This document shows, in pieces, positions 1 to 7,507 of a stretch of DNA of 10,707 bases. The stretch spans positions 1-10,707 of the forward strand of contig NWUY0300060309.1 in the NCBI GenBank assembly GCA_004151065.3, read 5' to 3'. Every line of letters begins with the position of its first letter. The stretch's first letter is position 1. A program made the translations under genes and the position numbers. The stretch is from Larix sibirica. Its lineage: Eukaryota; Streptophyta; Pinopsida; Pinales; Pinaceae. Below the pieces are notes generated by a model. That model was not told the DNA's origin, did no database searches, and saw only the letters and a list, made by a program, of their open reading frames with translations.

Positions 1-309
1 TAATTGATCCAATCTCTCCATGATCGTATTAAACTTGATTGTAATTGCAGTATTTGATTCATCTCTTTCAACTTTCTCTTCTTCTCTTAAGGTGTTTATA
101 TTGTGTACTACATCTTCTACTCTTGGAAACACATTTTTATGCTATGCTCCTTGTTTGGACAATATTTCTCTTAATTCTCCTATTTGCTTGTTCAAGCTAC
201 TGTCGATGGCATCCATACAAGATACCAAAATTCCGATGTCTTCCTTGTGGCTATATAATTCTTTATGTATGTCTTCTTTGGTTACCAATTTCCTCTTTCT
301 TAATTCCAT
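1..309 (-). pseudogene. gag-like N-terminus, broken, truncated by window edge
   Basis: A minus-strand frame starts with ATG at 309-307 (MELRKRKLVTKED) and continues to base 1 with a single in-frame TAG at 144-142. About 102 codons are readable. The composition is strongly charged, with many Lys, Glu, Asp and spaced Leu/Ile (for example KQIGELREILSKQ before the stop and INTLREEEKVERDE after it), as in the coiled-coil N-terminus of plant Ty3/gypsy Gag proteins, which form the particle that packages element RNA. Position supports gag: it is the first frame downstream of the primer-binding site. No capsid core or zinc knuckle is reached before the edge. The start is inferred; an in-frame stop makes it non-functional unless the TAG is read through. 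The plus-strand reading frames over the same bases look like shadows of this one. Confidence 0.6.
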
Positions 310-572
310 TAAAAATTCTGAAATTAATAACCATGATCACCTTTAGACAGCATGACTTCTCAAACTGCACCAATTTGCAACTTGTACTTTTGACTGTATG
401 ATTGTACATAATTGTATGAAAGCAAATAACTGTATGGATTGTACAGACATATGAGATTGTATAGACTTGCATATAAGTACGGACCGATACAACAATACTT
501 ATTGTATGGATTGCATGGAACAATTATGTGCAGACTTCAACCTATACAAGCGTATCAACAAGCTATCAACAA
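310..572 (-). other. untranslated leader of the minus-strand LTR element
   Basis: This is the non-coding stretch between the primer-binding site and the gag-like ATG. It contains degenerate repeats of a TGTATGGATTG-like word on the plus strand (394-408, 431-445, 503-513, with a partial copy near 451-460). I see no coding signal in it. A frame that is open over 263-523 on the minus strand overlaps both leader and gag in a different register and does not resemble a protein. Confidence 0.5.
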
Positions 573-584
573 GCTCTGATACCA
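573..584 (-). promoter_or_regulatory. primer-binding site complementary to initiator tRNA-Met
   Basis: The minus strand reads TGGTATCAGAGC, the sequence complementary to the 3' end of plant initiator methionine tRNA, where first-strand cDNA synthesis of LTR retrotransposons is primed. It is preceded on the minus strand by CCACTACAT, giving an LTR end in CA and a one-base spacer. The 12-base match is exact and the position next to an LTR-like CA end is what is expected. Confidence 0.85.
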
Positions 585-585
585 A

Positions 586-884
586 TGTAGTGGAAGCACA
601 TAAATTTGGATTGATTAAAAAATATCAATGTTTAAATAAATAATTGTTGAATGAATTAGTAATGAAATACATGTACAATCAAGACCCAATAAATAGTTCT
701 ATTTGTTCATTTTCAAATGAAAATGCATGTCTTTTACTTTAAATAATAATAAAAAATGTATCTCTATATATTTATTTAGCTGTTAATAATATTTATGATT
801 TATTTATTATATTATTATTTATGATACCCTCTTAGTGTTGTTTTATATTTATTTAACTTAGTCTAATTTATGTACTTTACAACA
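586..884 (-). repeat. putative LTR (right boundary uncertain)
   Basis: The LTR's 3' end is fixed by the primer-binding site: plus-strand TGTAGTGG from 586 is the reverse complement of an LTR ending CCACTACA. The body is very AT-rich. On the minus strand TATATAGAGA at 770-761 could be the U3 TATA box. The outer end is a guess based on ACA at 879-884; it must lie before about 905, where a plus-strand gag-pol relic starts. The second LTR needed to verify the boundary is not in the window. Confidence 0.5.
761..770 (-). promoter_or_regulatory. possible LTR TATA box
   Basis: The minus strand reads TATATAGAGA, a reasonable plant TATA element, about 175 bases upstream of the LTR's 3' end. In such AT-rich DNA this match is weak evidence by itself, and no transcription start can be seen. 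Confidence 0.2.
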
Positions 885-909
885 ATTGATAGCAAAATAC
901 ATTTCACCA

Positions 910-1402
910 CATGTTAGAAAGGATGATAAGATATAGGCTCCAAGAAAAGAGGAAAGCAAGCCTACACTTCCATTGTAAACCATGACAAGGAAATCACAAC
1001 CTAAAACCCTAAAGATTGAAGGAGTTATGAAATATATAAATCTAATGGTACTTGTAGATTATGATAGTACTCATAATTGTACATGCATTGTTGTTACTAA
1101 ATAACTAAATCTTTTTGTGTACCCCATTGAGGACTTAATAGTTACGATCGTTGATGGAAAAAATATCAAAGTAGGAAGATGTCATAAATTCTCAGTTCAA
1201 ATACAAGTTTTAGAACTACAAACAAGACAATATGCTCATCCACTCAAAGAAATGGATATGGTGCTAGGTGTGGAATGGTTGATGAAGTTGTTTATTTATT
1301 CCATAAACCTTGAAGAACACTTCATGGAGTTTAACTAGCAATGTCAACACTGGAAATTATATGGTTCCATTCTCAAGAAAGGTGAATTACAACTAAAAAA
1401 AA
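910..1402 (+). pseudogene. Ty3/gypsy gag-pol relic: zinc-knuckle remnant plus retropepsin
   Basis: This is the best-preserved LTR-element coding remnant. Codons in frame with 911 carry a degraded nucleocapsid end: RLQEKRKAS, then a zinc-knuckle-like patch with one Cys at 974-976, a His at 965-967 where the first Cys is expected, a TGA at 983-985 and a further His at 995-997. From 1006, in another frame, an aspartic protease follows: TLKIEGV, then the catalytic patch at 1057-1065, then STHN, LNLFVYPIEDL, VTIVDGK, KEMDMVLGVEWL and the typical ending FMEF. TAA at 1102-1104 and TAG at 1336-1338 break it, and similarity goes on weakly through WKLYG and KKGELQL to about 1402. The catalytic D-S/T-G has become D-Y-D, so the enzyme would be dead even without the stops. 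The knuckle and protease are only about ten codons apart, much closer than usual, so an internal deletion is likely. No reverse transcriptase follows. Confidence 0.8.
1006..1338 (+). pseudogene. retropepsin domain of the Ty3/gypsy relic
   Basis: About 110 codons, matching the whole length of a plant Ty3/gypsy aspartic protease, which cleaves the Gag-Pol polyprotein in the particle. Beta-strand landmarks are visible in order: the substitution-prone active-site loop (VLVDYDSTHN), the LNLFVYPI strand, the VTIVDGK flap region, the CHKFSVQIQVLEL strand and the MDMVLGVEWL segment. The catalytic Asp at 1057-1059 is kept, while the following Ser/Thr and Gly are replaced by Tyr and Asp. One internal stop (1102-1104) sits where a Gln codon would need a single C-to-T change, the pattern expected from methylation-driven decay of silenced plant transposons. 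Confidence 0.8.
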
Positions 1403-1758
1403 AGTAATAAGAAACACAATCAAACATACAACAATAGAAGTAAGGGAAATATGTTACCAAGAAGCATAAAGGTTTCACGTTAAACGACCCAATTAAAAGA
1501 CTTTCATAATATTTGATGTAAACAATACAAAGGAACCTCACCAACACTCAAAGCAGGAATGAAATCAAACCCCTAAAACCAAACAAAATTGATTCCGCCA
1601 TAGAAACATGCTCAACTAGGAGATAATCCTATTTACTATGCTTTGAGGCAATGTTATAAACATAATACTACTACTAATAATAAAAATAGAATCAACCTAA
1701 TGAATTATCAAAGGGCATTTACCTCTTCACCTCATGACTGGTCAATGCACCTAAGGAT
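1403..1758. other. no recognisable feature
   Basis: After the gypsy relic fades, I found no readable protein remnant, RNA gene or repeat here on either strand. The position is where the reverse transcriptase of the relic would be expected, but none of its motifs are visible. It is probably flanking or deeply eroded element DNA. Confidence 0.4.
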
Positions 1759-1759
1759 T

Positions 1760-1818
1760 ACACACACACACACACACACACACATATATCTACCATTATG
1801 TGTGTGTGTGAGAGAGAG
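1760..1818. repeat. compound microsatellite (AC)n - (TG)6 - (AG)4
   Basis: An uninterrupted AC tract of 25 bases (1760-1784) is followed after 14 bases by TG repeated six times (1799-1810) and then AG repeated four times (1811-1818). The CA and TG tracts are complementary and could form a 12-bp stem with a 14-base loop. A frame reading through it (HTHTHTH...) is a by-product of the repeat. Confidence 0.95.
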
Positions 1819-1919
1819 AATAATAATAAATAAGAGCTAGTTATTACAAAGAATGATGAATTTTGAAGTAGTAAATCATCATTCAAATGTCAAATTAAGA
1901 ATATGAAATATCTGGACAC

Positions 1920-1938
1920 ATATATAGTTATGTTGCTT
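1920..1938. repeat. left 19-bp target-site duplication of SINE
   Basis: ATATATAGTTATGTTGCTT here is identical to 2125-2143. The pair brackets a tRNA-like sequence with an A-rich end, as made by target-primed reverse transcription using LINE machinery. Confidence 0.92.
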
Positions 1939-2124
1939 GTCAATTGAGAGTAGACCGGCTGGTTGGGATGAATGTTGTTATCCTCCCCACCCGGGTTCAA
2001 ATCTCGCTTTATGACACTTGCTCCTTGGGAGATGACTTTGACTATATATTACTTGAATGGATGTATTTTTGGCCATACCTTGATTCTACAGAATATCAGG
2101 TGTTGGCATTCTTCAATGAAAAAA
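1939..2124 (+). mobile_element. tRNA-derived SINE, 186 bp, complete
   Basis: A short non-coding retrotransposon. The 5' part resembles a tRNA gene: an A-box-like CCGGCTGGTTGGG at 1955-1967 and a B box GGTTCAAATCT at 1994-2004, spaced as in RNA polymerase III internal promoters. A body of about 115 bases without coding sense follows, ending in a short A run (2119-2124). It is bracketed by perfect 19-bp duplications at 1920-1938 and 2125-2143, which fix both ends and show it is full length and relatively young compared with its surroundings. It depended on an L1-type LINE for movement. A frame open over 1944-2132 is a shadow. I do not recognise the family by name. Confidence 0.88.
1955..2004 (+). 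promoter_or_regulatory. internal RNA polymerase III promoter (A and B boxes) of the SINE
   Basis: The A-box-like element at 1955-1967 differs slightly from TGGCNNAGTNGG, while the B box at 1994-2004 (GGTTCAAATCT) fits GGTTCRANNCC except for the last base. The order, strand and roughly 40-base start-to-start spacing match a tRNA gene, which explains why a SINE can be transcribed from within. Confidence 0.75.
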
Positions 2125-2143
2125 ATATATAGTTATGTTGCTT
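2125..2143. repeat. right 19-bp target-site duplication of SINE
   Basis: Identical over 19 bases to 1920-1938, immediately after the A-rich 3' end of the SINE. Perfect identity is striking among such decayed neighbours and indicates a comparatively recent insertion. Confidence 0.92.
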
Positions 2144-2680
2144 AAAAGGAAGTGGCATAACTTACCTCAACTCTCAAAGAAAATGAGACTCTATTGTATG
2201 TGTTTGTAATATGATAAGCTTAATGGATGTGTTCTTGAAATAGGACAACCATAATAGAATGTGTATGAATGTGTTCTTGAAGTAGGACAAGCTTAAATGG
2301 AATTAATGTAACTTCATCTTTTGAAGAATTAAGATCACTCTAAATAATGGTTGTTCTTCAAAGTACCACAGCTCACATATCCATAAACATTATGACAATC
2401 ATGGAATTCAAACTTCAATAATATAAGGTGGCCATGTGATACAATCTATTTATGATTATTATAAAACATTTTATAATTAGGTAATTTATGATTAAGAAAG
2501 ATAAAATTTATTAAATGTTAATTGAGCAATAACATAAAATATTAGTTGAGGAATAAATTAAAGTATTAGTTGGGATTATTGAGGATTCTCTTTATCCTTT
2601 TAACCATGGGTGGACAATATGGAAATAAATACATATCACTTTGTATATGAAGGAATTGAAAATATGTAAGGGAGAAGGAG
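2144..2680. other. AT-rich non-coding DNA between SINE and LINE
   Basis: No protein remnant is readable. It contains an approximate tandem duplication with a 42-base period (2227-2290) and, around 2520-2575, reiterated TATTAGTTG(A/G)G-like words. It may include the LINE 5' untranslated region or an eroded LTR, but nothing decides between these. Confidence 0.4.
2227..2290. repeat. two-copy tandem duplication, period 42
   Basis: ATGTGTTCTTGAAATAGGAC and two more bases at 2227-2248 recur at 2269-2290 with one mismatch. AAGCTTAA words flank both sides (near 2216 and 2289), so the duplicated block may have been longer. Confidence 0.75.
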
Positions 2681-3298
2681 GCGCCATGGAGGAAGAGCTA
2701 GTGGACTATTTGAGGATGGGGAGGAGGTAATCCTAAAATCTATCTTTTGATCAAAATACAAGTTAATAGAGATTTGGAAAGGGTCTAGTTATTATAGTGA
2801 AGAAATTAATGGTCTAATGGGGGGTTTTAGACTTTCCTAGCACCTAATAAGAACCAAATTACTTGATGGATGAACCAAAAGTAATGGTGGTATCAAGCCT
2901 TTACTATGAACATGGAGAAAATACATATGATGATGTTAAGAAGGTTTAATCCAATTGTTCACCAAAGATTAAATGACAAATTGTCAAGGAAGGAGTTAAT
3001 TTTGACTATCTTTAGGTGGGGTTCCATTACTATTGTTGATAGAAGGGAAGGGTAGATCATTCTAAAATAATGAGGAGTAGAAGGCTCAAATATTTGGGTA
3101 GAGGTTATTTGTAAAATAAGGAACCAATCCAAGGCAGATATTCATAGTCTTACCACAACATCATTGTCAAGTTCGGGAGAGGAATTAACTAGGAGAAATG
3201 AAACCTTTCTATTATAAGTTGTTCATGGATTTAAGGAGGAAGAAGTGTATCGAAGCTTGAATGGATAAGGTCATGTTGGTATTAGGGGAAGACATGGG
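2681..3298 (+). other. possible LINE ORF1 start region, heavily eroded
   Basis: There is no continuous frame. An ATG at 2686 in a good context (GCCATGG) opens MEEELVDYLRMGRR and then stops at 2728. Short in-register stretches such as SYYSEEINGLMGGF-like codons around 2785-2830 hint at eroded coding sequence, spread over changing frames. Its position upstream of the better ORF1 trace suggests it is the ORF1 N-terminal half, but I could not identify the DUF4283 domain usual in plant L1 ORF1, so this stays a guess. Confidence 0.3.
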
Positions 3299-4601
3299 CA
3301 TGTAGGACATAAATTATCTAATGGAAAAATCCCTAACTAGGCTTTTTACGAGGAAGCAAGTCCCGAGAGGCTCTTTGTGTTTGTGGATGGAGAAGGTTTG
3401 ATGTGGGCTATTAGGATATCTATCAATGTACGACATTCTTACTCAAGGTTGGATCTTGAAGCTAATGTAGACATAATTTTAGCAAAGAGGTTTTTATGGG
3501 GTCCTTCCTTATTATGTAAGCATATCCAAGCTAGATTTCGATCATAGAAAGAAAACCACATGTGTGCAACCTATATGGGTGAAGTTGACTATATTACCTA
3601 TGGATTTATAGAATAAATACATGCCAAGGATTTGGGATATGGGCTCACTAAGTTCATTGATATAGAGGATAAATTTGATTCCAAAGTGGATAGGAAGGTC
3701 ATAAAATTATGGTGGAACTTTACCTATGGGAGGGTTTGTTAGAGTAATTAGAGATTATTTAGGGAAATTGAAAATTTACTCAAATTCTGGATTATTGGAA
3801 GATCTAGTTCAAATGTGTAAAGTTCTATGTAACTAGTCATGTTTGGAAATAATTCCTAGACCTCCTAGAAACTATATCTGGAAGGAAAATGAAAAGTATT
3901 TAGACGAGTTATTGAAAACATTAGAGAATGTAGTTAGTTTTGAGGAATCAAAGGAAAATTCTAATACAAATTGTTGAAAGGTATCGTCAACCTAGACAAA
4001 ATAATAATATAAGGGGAGCATAAAAGGAACTAAGAATAATGGCTTTGAGGAAATGTTAAGAGACAAAAGTGAAGAGTTGAATATCAAGACTATGGTAATA
4101 GACTCAAGAAATGAAAGACCAATTGAGATATTGAGAAAAGGTAAGAACACTAATTATCCTTGTCTTTGCTCTTTATATATTTCAGAGATGGGTACACTAG
4201 ATGAATGTATGTTAAAGGAAGTCTTGTCTTTGTTCTATTCTTTGGCTAGGGACCTGGATGTTATAGATCAAAGGAAGAACCCAAAATCTCTATAATATTA
4301 GAAAATGCAACTAAGGGTTCGTCTCGGGTAAAAAGGGACGTTTTCCACAATGATTAGTTATAATCAAGAGTTGGGGGAAATAACCCTAGATCTAGAAGGG
4401 AGGGCTTTACCTTGATATAAAATTAGACCCGGGAAGGACAAATCTTAGAAAGAAGAGGTGGGGACTAAGGTAGGTTTGGCCTTAGAACTTAGACACTCTT
4501 CCGTAGTTAGTTGAAAGTTCTACTTATCACTAGCAAAGAAAAAAGCTAAAAAAGAGGTTAAAGAAGGTAACCAAATGACTATTAAGGGGGCCTTAAAGTA
4601 G
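3299..4601 (+). pseudogene. LINE ORF1 remnant (C-terminal part)
   Basis: One frame is readable from 3299 to 3739 with three stops (3338, 3545, 3614) and long coding-like runs, for example EEASPERLFVFVDGEG and SINVRHSYSRLDLEANVDII. It goes on weakly to about 3940 (RRVIENIREC), shifts frame to give IQIVERYRQPRQNNN up to 4021, then shifts again into an open run from 4041 to 4295. The end is a lysine-rich tail, KKAKKEVKEGNQ, closed by TAG TAA at 4599-4604, 21 bases before the ORF2 ATG. In plant L1s ORF1 makes the RNA-binding protein that coats element RNA; the basic tail and its place just upstream of ORF2 support that role. No CCHC knuckle is visible. The assignment rests mainly on position and on a feeling of family style, so it is moderate. 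Confidence 0.5.
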
Positions 4602-4625
4602 TAAGTTCCTATAATAGGTAAACTC

Positions 4626-5402
4626 ATGATAATACTTTCCTTAAATGTGAGAGGGGTATGGAACATACATAAGATATAGCCCTCAAATATTGTTCACCAT
4701 TTATAAACTAGATGTAATAGTGAGTTCAATAAATAGTGTACAAAGGGACAAAAGTAGCGGTTATATTAACATATTGTTTAAAAGAATGGTCCTTTTGTTC
4801 ATTAGATTCAAATGGGAGGTTGGGAGGCATTGTAATGAGATGGAAAGAATCAATGGAAGTCATCAACTTATCATTTCTAATTATAGTATCCAAAACAATT
4901 GAAGGTCAAAGTAACTGGGGAAAGTGTTTTGAATTATTAATCTTTTTGGTCCCTCTGGAGATAGAAAGGTCTTATGGGTCTAATTTAGAGTGATGGTATC
5001 GTTAGAGATAACAACGCTATTTTAGGAGGTGATTTAAATATGATGGTAAAGTTAAGATAAATATCGGGGAAAGGACCCATACATGATCCTATGGTTTATT
5101 ACCTCTCGCGTGTTTGAGGACCTAGGGCTTTGTAATGTGGAACCCAATGAGATGGTTCAACGTTGGAGGAAATTTAGAAATGGTATGGGTGAGGTTTCTA
5201 AATGGTTGGATAGAGTATTTGTACTAGAGAATATTTTGGACATAGATAGATTATAATTCATGGCCAGGAGAAGGAGGTGTCGTTGATCATTGCCTATTTT
5301 GCTCGAAATGGAAAATCAAGAACATAAACCTCCAGGATCCTTTAAATTTAACCACACACATCTTGAATAATAAGGATTTAGAGACATGGTTATTAAAAAC
5401 TA
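4626..5402 (+). pseudogene. LINE ORF2 endonuclease (APE-like) domain
   Basis: This is the N-terminus of ORF2, which nicks target DNA to prime reverse transcription. MIILSLNVRG at 4626 is the classic start, with the metal-site Asn kept in NVRG. TAG at 4677 and several frameshifts follow. Later landmarks in order are SLDSNGRLGGIVMRWKES (about 4805-4858), a FGPSGDRK patch near 4948, GGDLNMM at 5025-5045 with the catalytic Asp and Asn, an open run 5110-5253 (VFEDLGLCNVEPNE ... MGEVSKWLDRVFVL) and DHC at 5285-5293, then LLEMENQEHKPPG and FKFNHTHLE. The catalytic Glu expected around 4720-4735 is not recognisable. The length, about 260 codons, is normal for the domain. It ends at GFRDMVIKN near 5400, just before the first insertion. 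Confidence 0.85.
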
Positions 5403-5429
5403 AAAGAAATTAAAACCAAATTAAACAAG

Positions 5430-6105
5430 AACCCCCTAGATTTAACAAAGAAGATATTCTAAAACTACCTTCCTTCTTTCCAAGGTCGATTGATGAACAA
5501 CAAAATGAGTAATTATAAGTAGTGGTAATAGAATAAAAACTTTTCCAAGGAAAAAAAACATATTTTTTCTTCTAGCATAGAATGAAAAACATTTCTTTAT
5601 CTACATGTGTCACTTTACATGCAAAAAAAAAGAGGCGATCAAGAACTCCAAGAATAAAGCATAATGAGTGTCTAATTTTTTACTATAAAAATGAGATTAT
5701 TTGCATTCAAAAAATAGGTCTCATTTTACCAAATAGTTCTATCATCAATAGGTTGATTTCATATCACCAAATGCATGGTTTCCTTTTAAAATAAAAGCCA
5801 TAAACCATGCTAAACACAAAAATATCACATATATGATACGATAAAGCTTAGAGATCCATCGAGAAGAAGAAAATAAGTGTTTAAGAGGAATACCCTGATA
5901 CAAGTTTAAGGTCCCTTTTTAAATCTCCTCCACAACTAGTTGCCCTTCCAACAACGATTGACCATCTTTAGATAAAGTGTCTACTTCAGCATTCAACTCC
6001 TGAAATAAATTAATATAAATAATATGATCAAATAGATGAGATATATCCTTAAGCTAATGACCTGTAAGGAATTTTAGAACAAAATAAGAACTTAAATAAA
6101 TCTTC
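5430..6105 (-). mobile_element. inverted 3' fragment of a second, related LINE
   Basis: Between the endonuclease and the reverse transcriptase of the plus-strand LINE, where a linker of about 200 codons is expected, the readable frame switches to the minus strand and shows the end of an RNase H domain and the ORF2 C-terminus. The outer limits are approximate: the plus-strand endonuclease frame ends at about 5402 and the plus-strand reverse transcriptase picks up at about 6110. The stretch 5430-5744 has no readable frame on the minus strand and would be this copy's 3' untranslated region; alternatively, part of it is the eroded linker of the host LINE. I found no target-site duplication. Confidence 0.55.
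5745..6053 (-). pseudogene. LINE RNase H C-terminal end and ORF2 tail, minus strand
   Basis: On the minus strand codons 6053 to 5922 are open and read LKDISHLFDHII ... FQELNAEVDTLSKDGQ ... EGQLVVEEI. The ELNxxxDxLSKxG pattern is the final helix region of the RNase H carried by plant L1 ORF2 proteins; its Asp is the last acidic residue of the catalytic set. RNase H removes RNA from the RNA-DNA hybrid. TAA at 5921-5919 interrupts, and the same frame then continues open to TGA at 5747-5745, which may be the true end of ORF2. A TAG at 6056-6054 precedes it, with a few more coding-like residues upstream to about 6100. The N-terminal RNase H half and everything before it are missing, as expected for a 5'-truncated LINE. 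Confidence 0.65.
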
Positions 6106-6109
6106 CATT

Positions 6110-6589
6110 CTTTTAAAAAAGGAAAAAATTATAGGTATAGATGGATGGACAACATAATTTTACTTGGGTTTCTATTAATTTTAGGAAGAAGAGTTGTTAA
6201 GAGTAATTGGAGAATCTAAAGTTTAAAGAAAAGCACCAGTTGTTTTAAATGCATATTTATAGCTCTTATTCCAAATAAAAATATCCAATGAACTTTTGAC
6301 GATTATAGACCTATCTCTCTATGCAATTTGTGTACAAAACTATAACAAAGATTCAATTTTCTTTACAATCGACAAATTCATGATGCGATAGGAACATCAC
6401 AAGAAGGTTGAAATACAATTAAGTTAAAAAATTCCAACAATGGTGATGAAATTAGACCTAGCCAAGGCTTATGGAAAATGCAACTGGGTATATCTCTCAT
6501 TGATACTGGTTCAAATAGGGATCCAAATTCAAGGTGGTTAACTAGATAATGGTGTGCATATCCTCAACTTCATTTGTTGTTTTTATAAT
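6110..6589 (+). pseudogene. LINE reverse transcriptase, N-terminal half
   Basis: RNA-dependent DNA polymerase of ORF2. Landmarks in order: GIDGWTT then FYLGF (about 6130-6170), VIGESKV, FIALIPNKN at 6256-6282, TFDDYRPISLCN at 6292-6327, and motif A MVMKLDLAKAYGKCNW at 6440-6487. The catalytic Asp of KLDL (6455-6457) is present, while the Asp that usually follows AY is Gly. A frameshift then leads to CISSTSFVVFI, ending at about 6585. Several stops (for example TGA 6289-6291) and at least two frame changes are present. The fingers segment between SLCN and motif A, which should hold the LQGFIP(G/N)R-type motif, is unreadable. The domain is cut at 6584-6589 by the second insertion and continues at 8628. 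Confidence 0.88.
6584..6589. repeat. left target-site remnant at the split reverse transcriptase
   Basis: TATAAT here and TATCAAT at 8627-8633 are the two edges of the same host codons (I-N). They are consistent with a short, slightly eroded target-site duplication of about 6-7 bases, although part of the resemblance may simply be the cut host sequence. Confidence 0.35.
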
Positions 6590-6608
6590 ATGATAATAAT
6601 AAGAATAA

Positions 6609-6648
6609 TATATTTTTAAGGTCATAGCCAAGCTAGACACCAATTTGG
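6609..6648 (-). mobile_element. 3' end fragment of the second SINE family (left copy)
   Basis: These 40 bases match 8431-8470 at 36 positions without gaps. On the minus strand they end in CTTAAAAATATA, the shared 3' terminus of the family. Similarity stops exactly at the N gap, so the rest of this copy may have been lost biologically or in assembly. Confidence 0.7.
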
Positions 6649-6650
6649 NN
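6649..6650. other. assembly gap (two N)
   Basis: Two undetermined bases. The sequence matching the right-hand SINE stops at this point, so the true gap may be larger than two bases or the two sides may be misjoined. Confidence 0.99.
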
Positions 6651-7507
6651 TATTAATTTATCGACATTCTTATCCCTTCAAAAGAAACTTCCTTTATAAT
6701 ACCAAAGTATTAAGTGGGGCTTGTGTCGAAGTTATTGTTCAAAGGAGTAAAATCTTTTCAAAGTGAAATGATAAAATTTCTTTATCTTTTATAAAAAGTG
6801 AATGCGAATATCATTCACATGGATGAATATGAGAAAAGTGTGTGACATGAGTTACCTCTTAAATAACACTCAGGAAAATCTTAAATATATATCATTGGAA
6901 CACAACATGAGTTACAGGTGCATAGCGTGAATTCTTCACAAAAAGAGAGCTTGGGATCTCAACTATTTCTCCACTTAACACACTTTTTCTTCAACTACAT
7001 AGCTTGTGCTTTTGGAATTCTTATACAAAATCGTTTTCTCTTCTCTGCTCTCTTCTATTCTCGCTTTGTCCCTTTTTTTAAATTTCTTCATTTACATATA
7101 CAAAAAATTGATATTGGCTTCTCTCCTACCAGTAACATTAAAGAGTGTAATTTAAATTCCTAACTGAAATCTACTTAAGAACTTAAGTATAGTGAAACGT
7201 GAACACCATATCTTGACACACAACTAACATTATAGACTAGCAATGACTAAGCACGCAACAACTTGTAATTAATATTTCCACCACCTTAGAAATATGCTAA
7301 TTGTACATTATTGACTAACTAGAGAGAGATGCGAATTGTACCATGTACATTTTGGATTTGTGCAACTTAATGACACGCATGCTCATGTTCATACTGCATG
7401 TTATTATTTATTTCAGTTATTATTAGAGATTTTATAATGTTGTTTATAAAAATAATAGCAACCAATATTTTTAGCTAAAACCATACTCTTCTCACCAGTA
7501 TGCTTTT

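Larger units (their letters stand above)
1..884 (-). mobile_element. 5' part of a minus-strand LTR retrotransposon (LTR, primer-binding site, leader, gag start)
   Basis: Read on the minus strand, this stretch has the standard order LTR, primer-binding site, leader, gag. The LTR terminal bases (TG at 586 on the plus strand, so CA on the minus strand) lie one base before a tRNA-iMet primer-binding site at 584-573, followed by about 260 bases of leader and then a gag-like frame from 309 running off the left edge. The far LTR end is not fixed: an ACA at 879-881 or 882-884 would give an LTR of about 296-299 bp, but no second LTR is in the window to compare. A tRNA-iMet site is used by both plant Ty3/gypsy and copia elements; the gag style favours Ty3/gypsy. 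The rest of the element lies left of the window. Confidence 0.7.

Noticed and set aside
263-523. Minus-strand 86-codon frame (MFHAIHT...) as a protein
   Set aside because: It spans the leader repeats and overlaps the gag-like start in another register; composition reflects the repeated TGTATG words.
1760-1820. CRISPR-like or regulatory array
   Set aside because: The repeats are dinucleotides with no spacers; it is a plain microsatellite.
1955-2010. A genuine tRNA gene
   Set aside because: A and B boxes are present, but no acceptor stem, anticodon arm or complete cloverleaf can be drawn, and the unit is bounded by target-site duplications with an A-rich end, as in a SINE.
1944-2132. 62-codon frame across the first SINE
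   Set aside because: It covers the A and B boxes and extends into the target-site duplication, so it is a by-product of a non-coding element.
6845-6915. ACATGAGTTAC direct repeat as target-site duplication of a small insertion
   Set aside because: Only 49 bases lie between the copies and they have no element features; chance or a local duplication is more likely.
6918-7163. 81-codon plus-strand frame as a small secreted or membrane protein
   Set aside because: It is hydrophobic because of T-rich DNA, has no homolog I can recognise, and lies inside an insertion; no start context or neighbours support it.
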